From assembly GCA_022539475.1 (NCBI GenBank), contig VCMS01000006.1:478292-542291 (forward strand): a stretch of DNA of 64,000 bases. The letters are read 5' to 3'. Positions 11,901 to 23,087 of the stretch are shown one piece after another. The first letter of the stretch is position 1, and the number at the start of each line of letters is the position of its first letter. The stretch is from Gracilaria domingensis (taxonomy: Eukaryota > Rhodophyta > Florideophyceae > Gracilariales > Gracilariaceae). A program made the position numbers and the translations under genes. The notes under the pieces are model-generated. The model was not told the DNA's origin. It did not search any database and was given only the letters and a program-made list of their open reading frames with translations.

Positions 11901-12567
11901 GCATGTATGCGCCCAGGACTGGAGATCGACTGCTCGCCACAACGAAGGGGTGTCCGCGCCAGACACTGCACACGGACTTCAAGGAATTAGTCACGTTGGA
12001 AACGTTGGAGACTGACAACCCCGGCTACTTTCTCATAGTGTCTGGGGAGAACCCATTTCCACTTTGGATATGCGAAGGGAGTCACAGAATTGCAGCTCTG
12101 GACGCAACTAAGCGAACCTCGCAGTCACGACATACAATGAAAAAGGTGATGGTACCCCATTCTCGATCTTCATTGGGCGGGGAGATGTGGTACATGCCGT
12201 AGCCGCTTCGAAGGATGCCATTCGAGATATGGACGTAATGGTGAGGTATCACATGTACAGGGTGCCAGAGGGATACAAGCTACCCGATGCATTTCATCGT
12301 GTGAAGGGATTCAATCCTGAATTTGAGGAGGAGAATGAGTTTGGGGAAGGAGAGGAGTTCGTAGAGGAGGACAGGGACAAGAGTGGTATTACGGCTGGAA
12401 ACAAGAGTGGTAGGAATGATAACGAGGAGGAAGTGGAGGTTGAGGACGCCGAGATGGAGGCGGAGGAGGAAGAGAAAGAGGAAGTTGAGGAAGAAGTTGA
12501 GGAGAGAGAGGAAGATGAGGAAGAAGAATTCGAACCTGTAGGACGCCCAAGGGTTTTGGAAGGTTAG
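8947..12567 (+). pseudogene. ParB-like / putative 2OG-Fe(II) oxygenase gene, decayed paralogue
   Basis: This is homologous throughout to the open gene at 32467-35877 and extends further 5'. One frame runs 8947-10971 with stops at 9151, 9340 and 9907. Frame breaks follow near 10905 (a run of C), 11640, 11890 and 12180. An N-terminal region (8947-9300; LPYPYTFGGVEGPPATLGDI) is absent from the other copy. A ParB-like core follows, with the canonical VLVDGHHRLMALLHIL near 9756-9805. The distal part keeps the likely metal site LHTDF (~11965), GDVVHAV (~12180) and VRYHMY (~12245), then a long Glu-rich tail. Several independent lesions make a functional product unlikely. It is transcribed away from the methyltransferase-SET gene across the palindrome cluster. 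Confidence 0.8.
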
Positions 12568-12755
12568 AGTACCTACTGTCTTGTCGTCGCTTGGCTTTTG
12601 TTCTGAACTAAGCTTTCATATAAAGTATGTTTGTGTTTTGTCTTGTGCCGACTGCGGATTTGGGTTATACGGGGCGTACGGCACCTAAGTTCTAAAAGCG
12701 CATACGCGTGAAGGTAAAGGTGTTTTGTTGTTTTTATTGGCTCATGTGTATTGTA

Positions 12756-13622
12756 CTAAAGGGGTTGCAGAATGTCGTGAAGGAAGACGTTGATATAAGT
12801 TGTGTGAAATGGTACGGGGTCAACTTTTCCTGCAGTTCTCGCCTCTTGAGAATATTGGGAGAAGAAGGCGTTCCTTAAACTGATCTCGGAGATGGACGTA
12901 TTGAATTTGACAAGCAATTTGCCGTAGGCCAAAAGCCGTTGAACCACCTCCTCCGTATTGAATTCAATATTTGTCTTCTCGGTCACAACGGAGAGGAGCT
13001 CCTTCATCATGGTACACACTACTGCTTTATGCACGGTAGCTACGTCATGCATTGATATGTAGCCATGACAGGTTCCGACAAGGTTGAACGCCGAAATCCA
13101 TACAAGTTTTTCATAGTACGCCCTCGTAAATTCTCCACCCGATACAATATGACAAGAGAGATTTGCTGACCAGAACCGTTCCGCGAGTGCGTCAGCCCAC
13201 TTTCCTGTCGCAACTGTGAGACCTAGAGGGCTGTAGAGGGTTATGCTGTCCTCTGGCGTGGCGCCTTTTGTGGGCACGGCAACGTAAAGAACGGACCTTG
13301 TGCATTCCTGTACACCATGTCTACAAAGAAGCGGGAGAATGTTGCCATTCTGAATGAACACAAGATCTTCTCGCCGCTTTGGAGGAGTACACACAATGAC
13401 AGTTTGTAGGGCAGACGTTCTGACACATAGAAAGATCGGACCTAGAGGTAGATGCTTCATGCTTATGTAACCTGCGGTGGACACATGAATGTCTCCTGAA
13501 TGACCGAAATCTCGAAGCAATTTGCCTATGCGTTCTTTCCCGACGACTACGGCCGAAGTTGATGGACGTAGTTCTGTTGCTAGAATCGGTTCCATATCCA
13601 CGGAGCTCATGATGATGGGCAT
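12756..13622 (-). CDS. Ketopantoate-reductase-like (ApbA/PanE family) protein
   Basis: The product is 288 residues, uninterrupted. A Rossmann dinucleotide-binding segment VVVGKERIGKLL lies near residue 25; family members usually have GxGxxG, and here the second glycine is Glu-Arg. FIQNGNILPL corresponds to the QNG motif, and KLVWISAFNLVG to the catalytic Lys/Asn helix of ketopantoate reductases (KxxxNxxxN in the family). The family reduces 2-oxoacids such as ketopantoate with NADPH. Because the motifs are altered, the substrate cannot be assigned. It is a diverged paralogue of the genes at 28838 and 60763. ATGs at 13622 and 13610 are both possible starts; the second aligns better with the paralogues. 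Confidence 0.65.
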   Translation of the reverse strand: MPIIMSSVDMEPILATELRPSTSAVVVGKERIGKLLRDFGHSGDIHVSTAGYISMKHLPLGPIFLCVRTSALQTVIVCTPPKRREDLVFIQNGNILPLLCRHGVQECTRSVLYVAVPTKGATPEDSITLYSPLGLTVATGKWADALAERFWSANLSCHIVSGGEFTRAYYEKLVWISAFNLVGTCHGYISMHDVATVHKAVVCTMMKELLSVVTEKTNIEFNTEEVVQRLLAYGKLLVKFNTSISEISLRNAFFSQYSQEARTAGKVDPVPFHTTYINVFLHDILQPL

Positions 13623-13659
13623 TGAAAGGATTCTCTTTGCTTCTTGGAGGGGAGGGCAA

Positions 13660-14107
13660 CTTCACGTGGGTTGAACTGGGTGGCTAGTTAAATAGAGTTT
13701 GAGACGCAGGAGTCTCCAGTTCCTTTCTGATGGCAACATGATTTATGAATACTTACTAGAACGGGGGCGTGAAACAGTGGTTCCTATCAAAAAGTATCGA
13801 AAAGTAAAGGTTCGCAGTATATGACTCATAGGAACATATTTCATAAAAGATGGGAAAGTAGGCAGAAGTTTAGATATGAAAATGGCAGGAGCGTAGTAAA
13901 ATTCGAGAGGTAAGCGGTTGGATGATGTAATATTTTCTTTTGGACTTTCCGTACGGTTTTTTTTGGAGAAACGGGTTTTGGAACAACGTTGAAGCTTATG
14001 ATGACCACTATACTTCGTAGTATTGTGTGCTCCAAAAAGGTGTTGAGGTCTTATATGAGAGGGGAATGTATTCATAAAAGGGCGATTGGTTTGCAAACAA
14101 TGGGTGT
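13660..14107. other. Intergenic
   Basis: AT-richer sequence upstream of the reductase-like gene. Only short uninformative frames are present, and no repeat was recognised. Confidence 0.4.
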
Positions 14108-14578
14108 GTGGAGATATACCGTTTCAAAATGTATCCATATAAGCATTTCTGTTTATCTGGTTTGGGTGAATCAGTAGAAACCAGACTCTGCAATAAAAGT
14201 CAGATTAGAATGGATTGTGCAATGTACAGGGCGAAGGAATCCATGTTCATGCTACCTGGTGCAGGTACAGGAGTTGGGGTGCCATGTAAAGTGCAGCTCC
14301 TATTGTACCCTGATAGAATTAAATTTAAATTCAACAGAGATTTATTGTTAACGTTTGACAGAGTAACAGGAAAGGGGCGGTTGAGAGGAATGGAGAGGGA
14401 CGTACGAAACTGGGGGTTGGCAAGAGAGATGAGTGAATTGGGCAAGTTCATTTCGGAGCATGTTGATAGTGAAGAAATGTTTTGGAGGGTCCGGATTTCT
14501 ATCGAGTTTTGTCTGGTAAGGTGCACTTCACCAGATTCCTTCGTTCCGAACATGAAAGGGAGAAGAATTGTTTCCTGA
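14108..14578 (+). CDS. Unknown ORF, possibly 5' part of the membrane-protein gene
   Basis: The open frame has 156 codons with no recognised domain. It overlaps the next ORF (14482-15219) in a different frame. A GTAAGG at 14516 could be a 5' splice site or the two could be joined by a frameshift. Residues such as KVQLLLYPDRIKFKF and the absence of low-complexity bias suggest real coding, but there is no second copy to confirm it. Confidence 0.3.
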   Translation: MEIYRFKMYPYKHFCLSGLGESVETRLCNKSQIRMDCAMYRAKESMFMLPGAGTGVGVPCKVQLLLYPDRIKFKFNRDLLLTFDRVTGKGRLRGMERDVRNWGLAREMSELGKFISEHVDSEEMFWRVRISIEFCLVRCTSPDSFVPNMKGRRIVS

Positions 14579-15219
14579 GGCGACTAGGTGGCCAGATTTG
14601 TGGGGATTCGTTGTTGCTGTATTGTGTGTTGTGGATGCTTGCTCTTTTTTTGTTGTATGGAATGACAAAACCGGCAGTTGTGCATGTGTTTATGTCGGAG
14701 AACGGTTCTGTGAGCGCGTATTCATGGAGGGTCGTGACGGTAGCGGTAATAGAGTCGCTACTGCATGTGTCGTTTATAGATGGTTTGCAATGTATGCACG
14801 AGGGGTTGTTTGGTTCGGTGGCGACAGAGAACTTTCAATCTGAACGTCGGCTTGGGATTTGGGCTGTGTCATTGAATGCATTTGGTGCGTTTACGCTAAG
14901 TGGATTGTTGTTTGTGAACATTTGCATTGCTCTGAGTTTTCATTTCTTTCCGGAAGGGAGAACGCTTTTAGATGCGATTAAGATTAACACTGTTGCCTTT
15001 TCTTCTGGAAGGTTTCTGTTGGGACTGGGTAACTATTGTCTGCAGAGATGGCTTGTGCTGTGGAGCACAAGGAATGTTTCGAATCATGTTATGGATTTGC
15101 CACAAGAGAGGCGAACAGTGGCCAATGTGTTTCACATAGTTGTGCAGAGCGGAAGGAGCACATTGAAGTCAATACTGTTCATGAACGGGATTGGAAAGGC
15201 GGTGAACCCGTTCTTCTAG
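14482..15219 (+). CDS. Predicted multi-pass membrane protein, family unknown
   Basis: The frame has 245 codons with at least three hydrophobic stretches long enough to span a membrane: around LLLYCVLWMLALFLLYGM, VTVAVIESLLHVSFI and FGAFTLSGLLFVNICIALSF. No transporter or receptor signature is visible. The start is uncertain because the upstream ORF overlaps in another frame. It could be the 3' part of one gene starting near 14108. Confidence 0.4.
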   Translation: MEGPDFYRVLSGKVHFTRFLRSEHEREKNCFLRRLGGQICGDSLLLYCVLWMLALFLLYGMTKPAVVHVFMSENGSVSAYSWRVVTVAVIESLLHVSFIDGLQCMHEGLFGSVATENFQSERRLGIWAVSLNAFGAFTLSGLLFVNICIALSFHFFPEGRTLLDAIKINTVAFSSGRFLLGLGNYCLQRWLVLWSTRNVSNHVMDLPQERRTVANVFHIVVQSGRSTLKSILFMNGIGKAVNPFF

Positions 15220-15739
15220 AGATTTGTTCCCATTGTGAGTGCGCAATTGGTGAGCGATTCATTTTCGGAGGGTTTACGGAAACGTATCAGCCGTGCGGTA
15301 CCGCCAGTACTGAGAAACAGTGTTTCTGTTGTTCTAATTATAATGTATTCGGTTGCTGAGCAACAACAAAGGGCGTTAGTAAGAAGTGTGTGGGAAGGGC
15401 TTTATGCTGTGAATGGAAGAGAGCGGCGTCGCTTTGTAAGTTTGTAAAGTTTGTATGGTAGAAAGGATACGTTTCAGTAAACATCTTTTTTTATTGAAGG
15501 GTGTTCCTCGGAGAGAGGTTTGTTTAAGATTGAACTGGTGGAGTTTGAAGAAAGAAAGGTGTTGGGGGATATGAGAGGCTTCTGGAGCTTTATCTTTGGT
15601 TGTTGTGTGAAGTTCTGACCATATAGATGAGTACCGTATGGTTCGAGCAGTGACCGTCAAAGAGTTTGGCCTTTTTCAGGAGAGAAAGTTACCTGTCGTG
15701 TAGTTTTCCCCTTCGTGAGAGAAAAGTACTTGTGCAGTT
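15220..15739. other. Intergenic, nothing recognised
   Basis: Short frames only. It ends where similarity to repeat A copy 2 begins. Confidence 0.4.
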
Positions 15740-17273
15740 TTCATACTACTTCGCGATCAGGATTAGTGAACCATACTGAAGAAGAAGAAGTATGGTTTGG
15801 AGCGGGGTGGTACACGTTGAGGGGTTTCGAGGCGTAGGGATGGTCATTGGATGGTTATTGAGTGTCCACGGGGGAGGGCGTTGGCGTGAAAACGAGATGA
15901 AAGTATTTCCGACGAAAAGGGCATGCACGTGGGCTGTGTGGGGATCCGGATCGTGGGCGTTGGAATCGCGTTTTCTTTCTTGGCACAATTCGCGCTCTTG
16001 TATTTTGTCTAAGAACGCGCTCGTTCGTGTACTGCGTAATGTCAAATGGGTATGTGAAAGACGAAAAGCTCTTGGCGCTGCTTGAGAGGAAGGAGGTGGT
16101 GAGGGAGATACCGGGGACGCCTTCGGAAGAAGAAGTAGGGGAGGCTGAGGCGGGGTGTGAGAGAAGGGCGGTGCACTTGAGCCAGCTGGGGATTGAGATG
16201 GAGATGGAGAGTGGGGGTGGGGAGGGAGCACCGCCGCCGAAGGGGTTTGCGGAGGAGATGAAGGAGCGTATGAAGTTGATGGGGATTGGGGTGAAGGAGG
16301 AGGTGGATGACTTTCTGAGGAATAAGGTGGTAGAGATGGGAGGTGCTGTACTGAGCGTTTCGGAGGATGGAGTATCGCTGGAGGTGATATCTACCGTGCG
16401 AGGAAGGGTTGAAGGTGGTGGGGATAGAGATGATGAGGTATGGTGACGGGATGGTAGAGTGTTTGGCGAAGGAGGTTGCTGATGTCAGGGAGGAGAATAG
16501 GAAGTTGAAGGGGAGGGTGGAAGTCCTGGAAGGGCTGATGCGACAGGTGATTAACATGAAGGGGTTCTTGAAAGGGGCGGCGGGAGGTGGTAGGCAAGGT
16601 TCGCCGGTGATGCCGAAGAGTGGTAGAGGGAACAAGAGGGATGTTGATGGTGGTGAGGAAGAGGGCGGGTGGAGCCGTTTGAAGAAGAGAAGGGGAGGGG
16701 TGGCGAGGGTTGAGAAGAACGAAGGGGCGCTGCTGGCGGAGATGACTCTGTAGGAGCAGGAGGATAAAAGAGTGGGGGGGGATTGGGGAGCCGTATGGGA
16801 GGGAGGCGCGTGTAGGAGAATGGGCAGAGCTGCGCGCAAAACTTTTACGAGATGACGTTTGAGGATACGGAGACTGAAAAGCGTGATGAGTAAAGTGTTT
16901 TGATGTGTGCTTCAGTTGGTTTGAGGGTCACTGGAGCTGAGGGCGTGTGGCATGGAACGGGTGTGGTGGGGAAGGTTGTTGGGATGTGCACTGTGTTCCT
17001 GAATGGAACCGGTAGGAAAACTAGCGCGAGTGAAATAAACGGAGAGGTTCCTGGAAAAGGATGCAGTTCTTGTTGAAGGCAAACGGAACCTGCTAAAAGA
17101 TTAGAGGAACTGAAGAAAAAATTACGTAAAGTGGAATACATTATTTCAAAATTTGTTAATTATTTGAGTGCCAGCGCGGCCTACCCCCTCGCGCCCGCAT
17201 TTCAGGGCCTAAACTAGCAACTATTCCACAACTAGCACTCACTTTTCTACTTCCGAGAACACCGACGTACGAC
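15740..17273 (+). repeat. Repeat A, copy 2 (diverged)
   Basis: This copy is clearly more diverged than copies 1, 3 and 4. It shares the coiled-coil gene, the AT-rich block before the 3' end (TTTCAAAATTTGTTAATTAT), the GAGTGCCAGC motif and an end sequence CCGAGAACACCGACG, which matches the terminus of the other copies with substitutions. The left boundary is approximate. The divergence shows the family is old as well as recently duplicated. Confidence 0.6.
16039..16753 (+). pseudogene. Repeat-A coiled-coil protein, copy 2, frameshifted
   Basis: The start MSNGYVKDEKLLALLERKE matches the other copies. The frame from 16039 runs to a stop at 16446, but homology moves to the frame ending at 16753 near position 16400 (LKVVGIEMMRYGDGMVE aligning with LSVLGVEMRNHVYGIVE), so a 1-nt indel is likely. 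The coiled coil DVREENRKLKGRVEVLEGL is preserved. The C-terminal SRLKKRRGG basic motif is also kept. Function unknown. Confidence 0.6.
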
Positions 17274-18785
17274 ACGGAGGTGCACGGGCTAAGACGGACG
17301 ATCGTTCCCGGTTTCGCAGAAAGCGATATCGCCCGCGCCGATACGTACACTTTGAGGTCTCATACACCTCAATTTATTTCCGAACGGGCATGGCCAATGT
17401 ACATCCTCTCGACATTCGAAGTCGTTGGTGCCCATTCCGCATCGGGCGCACATCGCACGCCGGCGATCACCGCGCGTGCGCGACCGCATCAGTGGCAGAA
17501 GCGCGAGCCCGCTGACGGCCTCCTTACCGCAGTCAGCGCCATTGGAAGTACGACAGGGCGACGCTGTGCCCGCCCTTGGAGCACGACCCGTCGGGAACGG
17601 AGACCCCGGGCGCAGAAGCACTCCGTTGTTTGAGGAAGCCTGCCACAGTGTACGAAGGAGGATTGGTCGCGCCGCCGCGACCAGTGGAACGTACGCGATT
17701 AGTCACTGTCGTCGACCCGAACGTGCGTATTGTCTGCATGAACGTCGGGAGCCCGCGGGCGCGAGCCACGAACTGCGTCGGCAGCACCGCCAATGGACGA
17801 GCCATGACGACGCACAGGGCGTACACCCTGCTACGGTAATGGTACTCGCAGCTGCGGCGCTGCTGTGGTGCGCATGAGACGTGGAGGTGTCGGTCCTGAC
17901 GTGAGCCTCGGCGCGCTACCAGGACGGGTGGCGTCGAGGCCATAAAACGTCGATGTACGCACGGCCCCGATACGTGTTCCTCTTTCTAATCCGCGTGGAC
18001 AGCTTCGTGAACGGGAACGGCTTCCCGCGCGTCGTACCACCAGGCAGCCGGCGTCTACCACAGTCGTACGATCCTCCGCCTCACGCCACGGGCCAGAATT
18101 TTGACATGGCTTCGCCCCGCCCCTGGTGGGCACTTTCTGTGGAAGAAGCGATCGGTGGCTTCTTCTCAACCGAACGGACTTGGACGCAGCGTTAGGCTGT
18201 ACTCCGAGGACGGAGTGCAATCTAAGGAAGGGGATCTGTCGTATAGTACGATCTGGTTGATCGCCGCGGACGGAGTGGGTTGTGAGGAGTGCCGTGTCGT
18301 ACGTGTAGGGCTTGCCCGAGCACTTAGTAGTACGCGTAGTTGTCCCCGCATCGGACGTTGGACCCAAGCGTACTTGGGAGCATACGTAGGACACGTGTGC
18401 CAGTCGGACGTTGACGGGCGTAGTATAGTACTGTAAGTTGCTACCTGGAGGTCGTACAGAGGCGGGTTTACGCGATATTTAGGTGAACCCCAACCTCGCC
18501 ATGACCTCACGTTGTAAACACCAAGCACCCTTTGCCGTACGTCTTGTTCGTCAATTAGCGCTACCGACAGACCGTTAGGCTAAGTACCATAAGGTTCATT
18601 AGGCCATTCGTATCTTTTCGCACGCTCCTGAACGTGCTTGGTGATACCAACCGCCCACTCTCCCCGCTGACCGCTCGGTGCTTCCTCCTTACTCCCCGTA
18701 CGGATTCATTACAGTCGCTCCCTCGAGCCACAATCCACTCCGTCGTCTCAAGACCGCTTATGGTTTTCTCCCGATACGTACTATA
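17274..18785. other. GC-rich stretch without a supported gene
   Basis: Overlapping open frames on both strands (up to 187 codons) exist because stop codons are rare in this CG-rich sequence. Their products are Arg/Pro/Ala-rich with no motif and no copy elsewhere in the window. Frequent CG and TACG/CGTA words suggest a base composition different from its neighbours. Confidence 0.4.
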
Positions 18786-19925
18786 TCACAATGTTCGCTC
18801 GACGTTCCTAATTGTGAGACCCATTAGATCCATAACAACCTTGCAATTTGGCTCAATACGTGCCTTAACATCTGTCGCAGATTGTGGGAGAATATCAGCA
18901 CCCCTTGTGAGGGTTTTACCTTTGGTCAAGTAACACAGACCCTGTATCATGTTCTCACATTCGGACGCAAGCGTGGTTAGAAATCCGTCCGCGGTTCTGG
19001 AAGTAAACCTGAAGGCACGAAGTAGGAACCAGACAGGATCTTCCGACTGAAAAAACGTTAACTGAGAAAAATGACGTAGTACATCGTTTGTGAGATCTCG
19101 AAAATCTCGACTTGAACTTCTTCTCATTGCGTGAAGCTCTTCTTTGTCGTCCTGGAAAACGGTTTGGATCTCTTCTATATCTCTAAGCGCGTCCACTTCT
19201 CGAAAGCGCTCATGAAGCACGACTGTAAAAAAACGAGCCTTAAACAATCTGCGATTATTATGGAGTAAGGCTGCAATACGTCCTGAACAGCTCTCGCGGT
19301 ACAGAAAAGCTTCAATCCTCCTCGCGGACGCCAGATGTGAATCTCTGCGTTTCAATCTGGCGGTGTACACAGCTCTGCATCCCTTTTCCGAAACAAGCAT
19401 TTTTTCATGGCGATGTGTTATCGCACCATCCCCAAAGACGTAAGGGTACGTTACGGCTCTCTTGTGAGTGCCAAGCAAGCTTGCTTGCAGCTTGTGTGAC
19501 ACAAATTCTGTCGTTTTTTTTGAGTTATACCAACGATCTGCTGCGAAAATTGCATCGCACATAGGCCGTAATTCCCCTTCCATTGTGGCTCCCTGCAGAA
19601 GTCTGGTCAGCCTCTCCCATATATGAATAAGTTTCTCCCTTTTTCTGGAGAAGTGGCAAGCAATGAAAACAGGGTTCAACGAGGAGCAGAGCGCATTGCC
19701 AACTGGTCCCAGTCCTTTCTTGGGATTATTCTGTTGCTGCAAGTAGGTCAATCTCACTACGGCCCTAGATGCCATCTTGAGGTGATCATGATCTAGAGAT
19801 AAGATAGTAGCCTGAAGAACGTAAAGCAGCTCCCTGTTAATTGCGACAAGGTCTGATTCAATGTGTGAAATTAATGCAGTGTGACGTCCCGCTGCTCTGC
19901 TCCAGCCACCTCTGCCGTAATCCAT
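18786..19925 (-). CDS. Unknown 379-residue protein
   Basis: A clean ATG-initiated frame of 379 codons with balanced composition and no low-complexity tracts. The sequence is rich in Arg, Leu and His and looks mostly helical (for example the Arg-rich segment RHEKMLVSEKGCRAVYTARL). I recognise no domain. It lies ~210 bp downstream, on the same strand, of a fragment that may be a PiggyBac-like transposase N-terminus, so it could be element-encoded or unrelated. Confidence 0.5.
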   Translation of the reverse strand: MDYGRGGWSRAAGRHTALISHIESDLVAINRELLYVLQATILSLDHDHLKMASRAVVRLTYLQQQNNPKKGLGPVGNALCSSLNPVFIACHFSRKREKLIHIWERLTRLLQGATMEGELRPMCDAIFAADRWYNSKKTTEFVSHKLQASLLGTHKRAVTYPYVFGDGAITHRHEKMLVSEKGCRAVYTARLKRRDSHLASARRIEAFLYRESCSGRIAALLHNNRRLFKARFFTVVLHERFREVDALRDIEEIQTVFQDDKEELHAMRRSSSRDFRDLTNDVLRHFSQLTFFQSEDPVWFLLRAFRFTSRTADGFLTTLASECENMIQGLCYLTKGKTLTRGADILPQSATDVKARIEPNCKVVMDLMGLTIRNVERTL

Positions 19926-20136
19926 ATCTACTCGCTTGCTTTTTCCACTTGGCTAGTGAGCCCCAGACTTCATGATATCTTTGCCCCGTGAATCCTAATT
20001 GTAAAAAGTTTCCGCGCTCATTAGGATCACAGACGACAGTAGGCGACTCGTCGTAGGACGCACAAAGAATGTGTAGAACGATTAATCAAAGAATTTCTTC
20101 TTTGTTTGTGGTTGGTTTCTTTCGTGATACTAAACT

Positions 20137-21185
20137 TCAGTTAGCCACATCTACCAGTCTTTGGAGCAAAGCGTCAGGCAAAAATACGCGCAAAAGTGAA
20201 ATTGGAGATACCTTCGACAAACTATTCAGGTTCATAGAAACATTGTGGGTTCCATTTCGTACCGTACTTTGAGCTTCGACTTGGTTAATCACATTGTCAA
20301 GAATTGTATTAGCTTCATCACGAAATCTTGTCCCTAGCCACTTATCAACATCATCAATCTCTACTTGGATGGGCTCAAATGAACTGTCGTAATCCCAGTT
20401 TGGAAGGCCACCGTCTGAACAAGAACGTGTTCTGCTCTCCAGGTGTTGCTCATTAGATTGTGATAGAACTTCAAGAACATTCTCAGTATTGTGCGTTTCC
20501 CACGGAGCGTTTTCGTAGCTCTCGTCATCATAACTAAGAAAGAGCCTGCTCTCCACATCTTCAGCTACCAACTGCTCACAATCGGCCTCATTGCTCGTTA
20601 AAGAACGTAACGGGGTTTCCTTTAATAGCTCCAGTTCGTGTAGCAAACTGTTTTCGTCGCACGTTAATACACTGTCTTCTGAAGAACATTGCGAGTGCCT
20701 AGCTCCCTTTGTTTGCAGCTCTTGAGAGTAATCCATGTCGCTGCTTCCAATGAATCTTGTACATCCATACTGTCAACGTGGAGCTCTGAGTTTGTCAGTT
20801 CGAGACTACAAGTGCTCTGCGCAGATTCGATATGTAGCAATTGTGCCATGTTGTCGCCACCAGTTGCTACCCTGTTCACGGTTTTCTGCGCATTTTGACA
20901 ATCATCTTCCAGACGTTCTGGTTGATCGTCAGTAGGTTGCAAAGGTGTTACTTCATCATATTCTCCATCAAGAATGTCAATACAATGGGTTTGTGAGCTA
21001 CTCAAAGCATCTCTTGCGGCATCAGGATCGCAGACAATAAGGCGATCTAGATCTTGTGCTACAGCTTGTCTTGTCATTTCGCGATCTGAATGACACTTCA
21101 ATGTATGTCTCGTGACCGAAGTTGTAGACAGTTGTAGACAGAGTAGAAGTCCCGAGATGAAAAGTAGACGTCTACCGTCGATCAT
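20137..21185 (-). pseudogene. Acidic N-terminal fragment, possibly PiggyBac-like transposase
   Basis: Two overlapping frames (21185-20664 and 20736-20137) together read as one acidic, disordered region of ~340 residues joined near 20730. It ends with SPISLLRVFLPDALLQRLVDVAN followed by a stop. The spacing of a Trp segment (LPNWDYDSSFEP) and this final helix resembles the start of PiggyBac transposases, whose conserved domain opens with a similar helix ending in TN or AN. The catalytic Asp-bearing region is missing. This is a pattern-level resemblance only; a search of the full segment is needed to confirm it. Confidence 0.3.
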
Positions 21186-21750
21186 CTACCAGTCGGAGAG
21201 GAGAGCTCACTGAATGCAGAGCAGAGGTAGATTCTACGGTCTTCAACCGGTAGAGCTCAAAAAATGTTGTACATCCGATTGTGAGCCAAAATGCTCTACA
21301 ACTGTATCACAGGGTTATGGATAACTGTAGTTCCGGTCTTAGCCTCTCTCTACAGCTGCAGCTGAACGTTCCAATGGATTTCGCTGACGCTATGTCCATA
21401 ATTAGAACAAAGAGGAGGAACAAATCCATTGCACAAATGTGCGATATCTGTGCGGTTTGCACAACGCTGACGCGTGCACACCGCACGCCGCCGCTTACTT
21501 GAGAAGTCTGATTGCGCTGTGAGCTGCCACGCATCTCCGGCAGCTCGGAGGAGAGGAGGAGCGGCATGGAGGGGATTCCAATTTCACTCAATAAATTCAA
21601 TTCTGTCCGGACATGGAGGGGGGACTCTAGTGACCGGACAGACGGGACTTCTTCTTCCCGGATTCTTAGTGGCGCTCCACGGAAGACGAACAATTTGACT
21701 CTACTGCGCGCGTGCTTTTCGCGCCTCTCTATCACCGCTGTAGCTCAATT
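21186..21750. other. Upstream region of the Gag-like gene
   Basis: No credible coding. It may contain the 5' LTR or leader of the Gag-bearing element, but I could not identify a second copy in the window. Confidence 0.3.
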
Positions 21751-22686
21751 ATGGGCCCAGAGTCAAGCATTTCTAAGATTTCAAAGACTCACGATGTTCC
21801 GTTATTCGACCCTGCAAAAGATGTAGTGCAATGGCGTCGCAATGTTTCGGAATGGGTTGATACTATCCACATCGCTGCTGAGAAAGGTCCGGACAAGATA
21901 TACAAAACGATGTTCACAATTCTCGGTCGCCTTCTAGTAGAGCATGGTTTACCACTGGCACAAAAAAGTATTGTGGAGGAAGTTCAGGCGAAAGCCAGAA
22001 TTGATTTTCGCCAAGAAGATCAGATCCAGGCGGTGCAAGAAATTGTTAACCTTGTCGCTGTTGATCCTCCTATTGCTATGGTTAATCGCCTCATTTCTTC
22101 TTTCAACAAGGATTCGAGCTGTCGCCTCAGGAAGAATGAAGACTTGATCGCTTTCGTCGATCGATTCCGAGGCTTGGCGTCTCAACATTTGATGCATGCT
22201 GGCTTTGAGTCTTCCACTCATATCGGCGAAGTGCTCGCTATTACGTTAATCAATAATGCGAACCTTCCTGAAAACACCTTGCACAACGCGGTTCTGCAGC
22301 TTCTTTCCCAAGCTCAATCTCGTGCAGAACATGGCCAAACTATGATTGACGGTGGCTTAGTACCTTTCGCGGTCATTCAGAAGATAAGGGACATTTCGGA
22401 TTCTCTTGTTGGAACTTTGGAACCAATGGAAATCCCGGAGACTCTTGACTCTATGCAGTCACACTTCAAAGACTATCGGAAGAAGGTAAAAGACGTCTCT
22501 GACGCCCTCGCTCTGCAGCTTCCAAGGCTTCCAGAGCGAAAAGGGGATAGCAAGCGGGAAAATATTAAGGCAATTGCAAAGCCGGCTGCTCCTAGGGTTG
22601 TTCTACATCTGAACGACGCTGTATCGGTTCTCTACTCACTCTCTTTAGCGACCAAGCAGGCTTCAAATGCGCTCTCACGCAATGAC
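21751..22686 (+). CDS. Gag-like protein, 3' end cut by LTR insertion
   Basis: From the ATG at 21751, ~312 codons give a helical protein (VVQWRRNVSEWVDTI, IAMVNRLISSFNK, DLIAFVDRFRGLASQHL) with the layout of retrotransposon Gag capsid domains. The frame continues artificially past 22687 into LTR sequence, so the natural C-terminus, including any zinc knuckle, is lost or displaced. The last five bases before the LTR are ATGAC, a candidate target duplication. No pol domain of this element remains next to it. A host gene with Gag-like fold is an alternative. Confidence 0.5.
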
Positions 22687-22978
22687 TGTGGTAAAATCCC
22701 ACGAGTGGGCAAACAAGAGCCGCGTCGCGGAAAGCACACCTACAGGGTGTTCGAGCCCCGCTCCCTATAGGGGTAGGGTCGGTGGTAGAACCCTCCGGTA
22801 GGGCTGACACAGGCCGGGTATAAATCCGGGCAGCCCCGTCCTGGGCGTGCAGCCGGAGGTTGGGTTGGGTAGAATCGGCGTAGAATCCGGGTAGTTCCGG
22901 CGAGCCAGAGCAAGTGAAGATATCCAAACCAACGGTGTTCGCCAAAACCGGCAACCAACGAGCCGCGCAACGGTGTAC
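22687..22978 (-). repeat. Partial 3' LTR (U5 side)
   Basis: About 290 bp aligns with the last third of the solo LTR at 59960-60251 in opposite orientation. Shared blocks are CTGGCTCGCCGGAA, GTAGAATCGGCG and AGCCGCGTCGCGGA. It ends with the terminal CA (TG on the plus strand at 22687). Upstream of ~22978 similarity to the solo LTR becomes weak, so the U3 side is diverged or lost. Confidence 0.7.
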
Positions 22979-23087
22979 AGTTTGTTTCGCTCCTTCTGAA
23001 TCTTGGCGAAAAGCTGGCCGGAGAGTGTAAGGTGCATAGTCATTTTCGTGCAGGTTGTTAATGCAGTGCCTGCCTCAGTGTGCTTAT

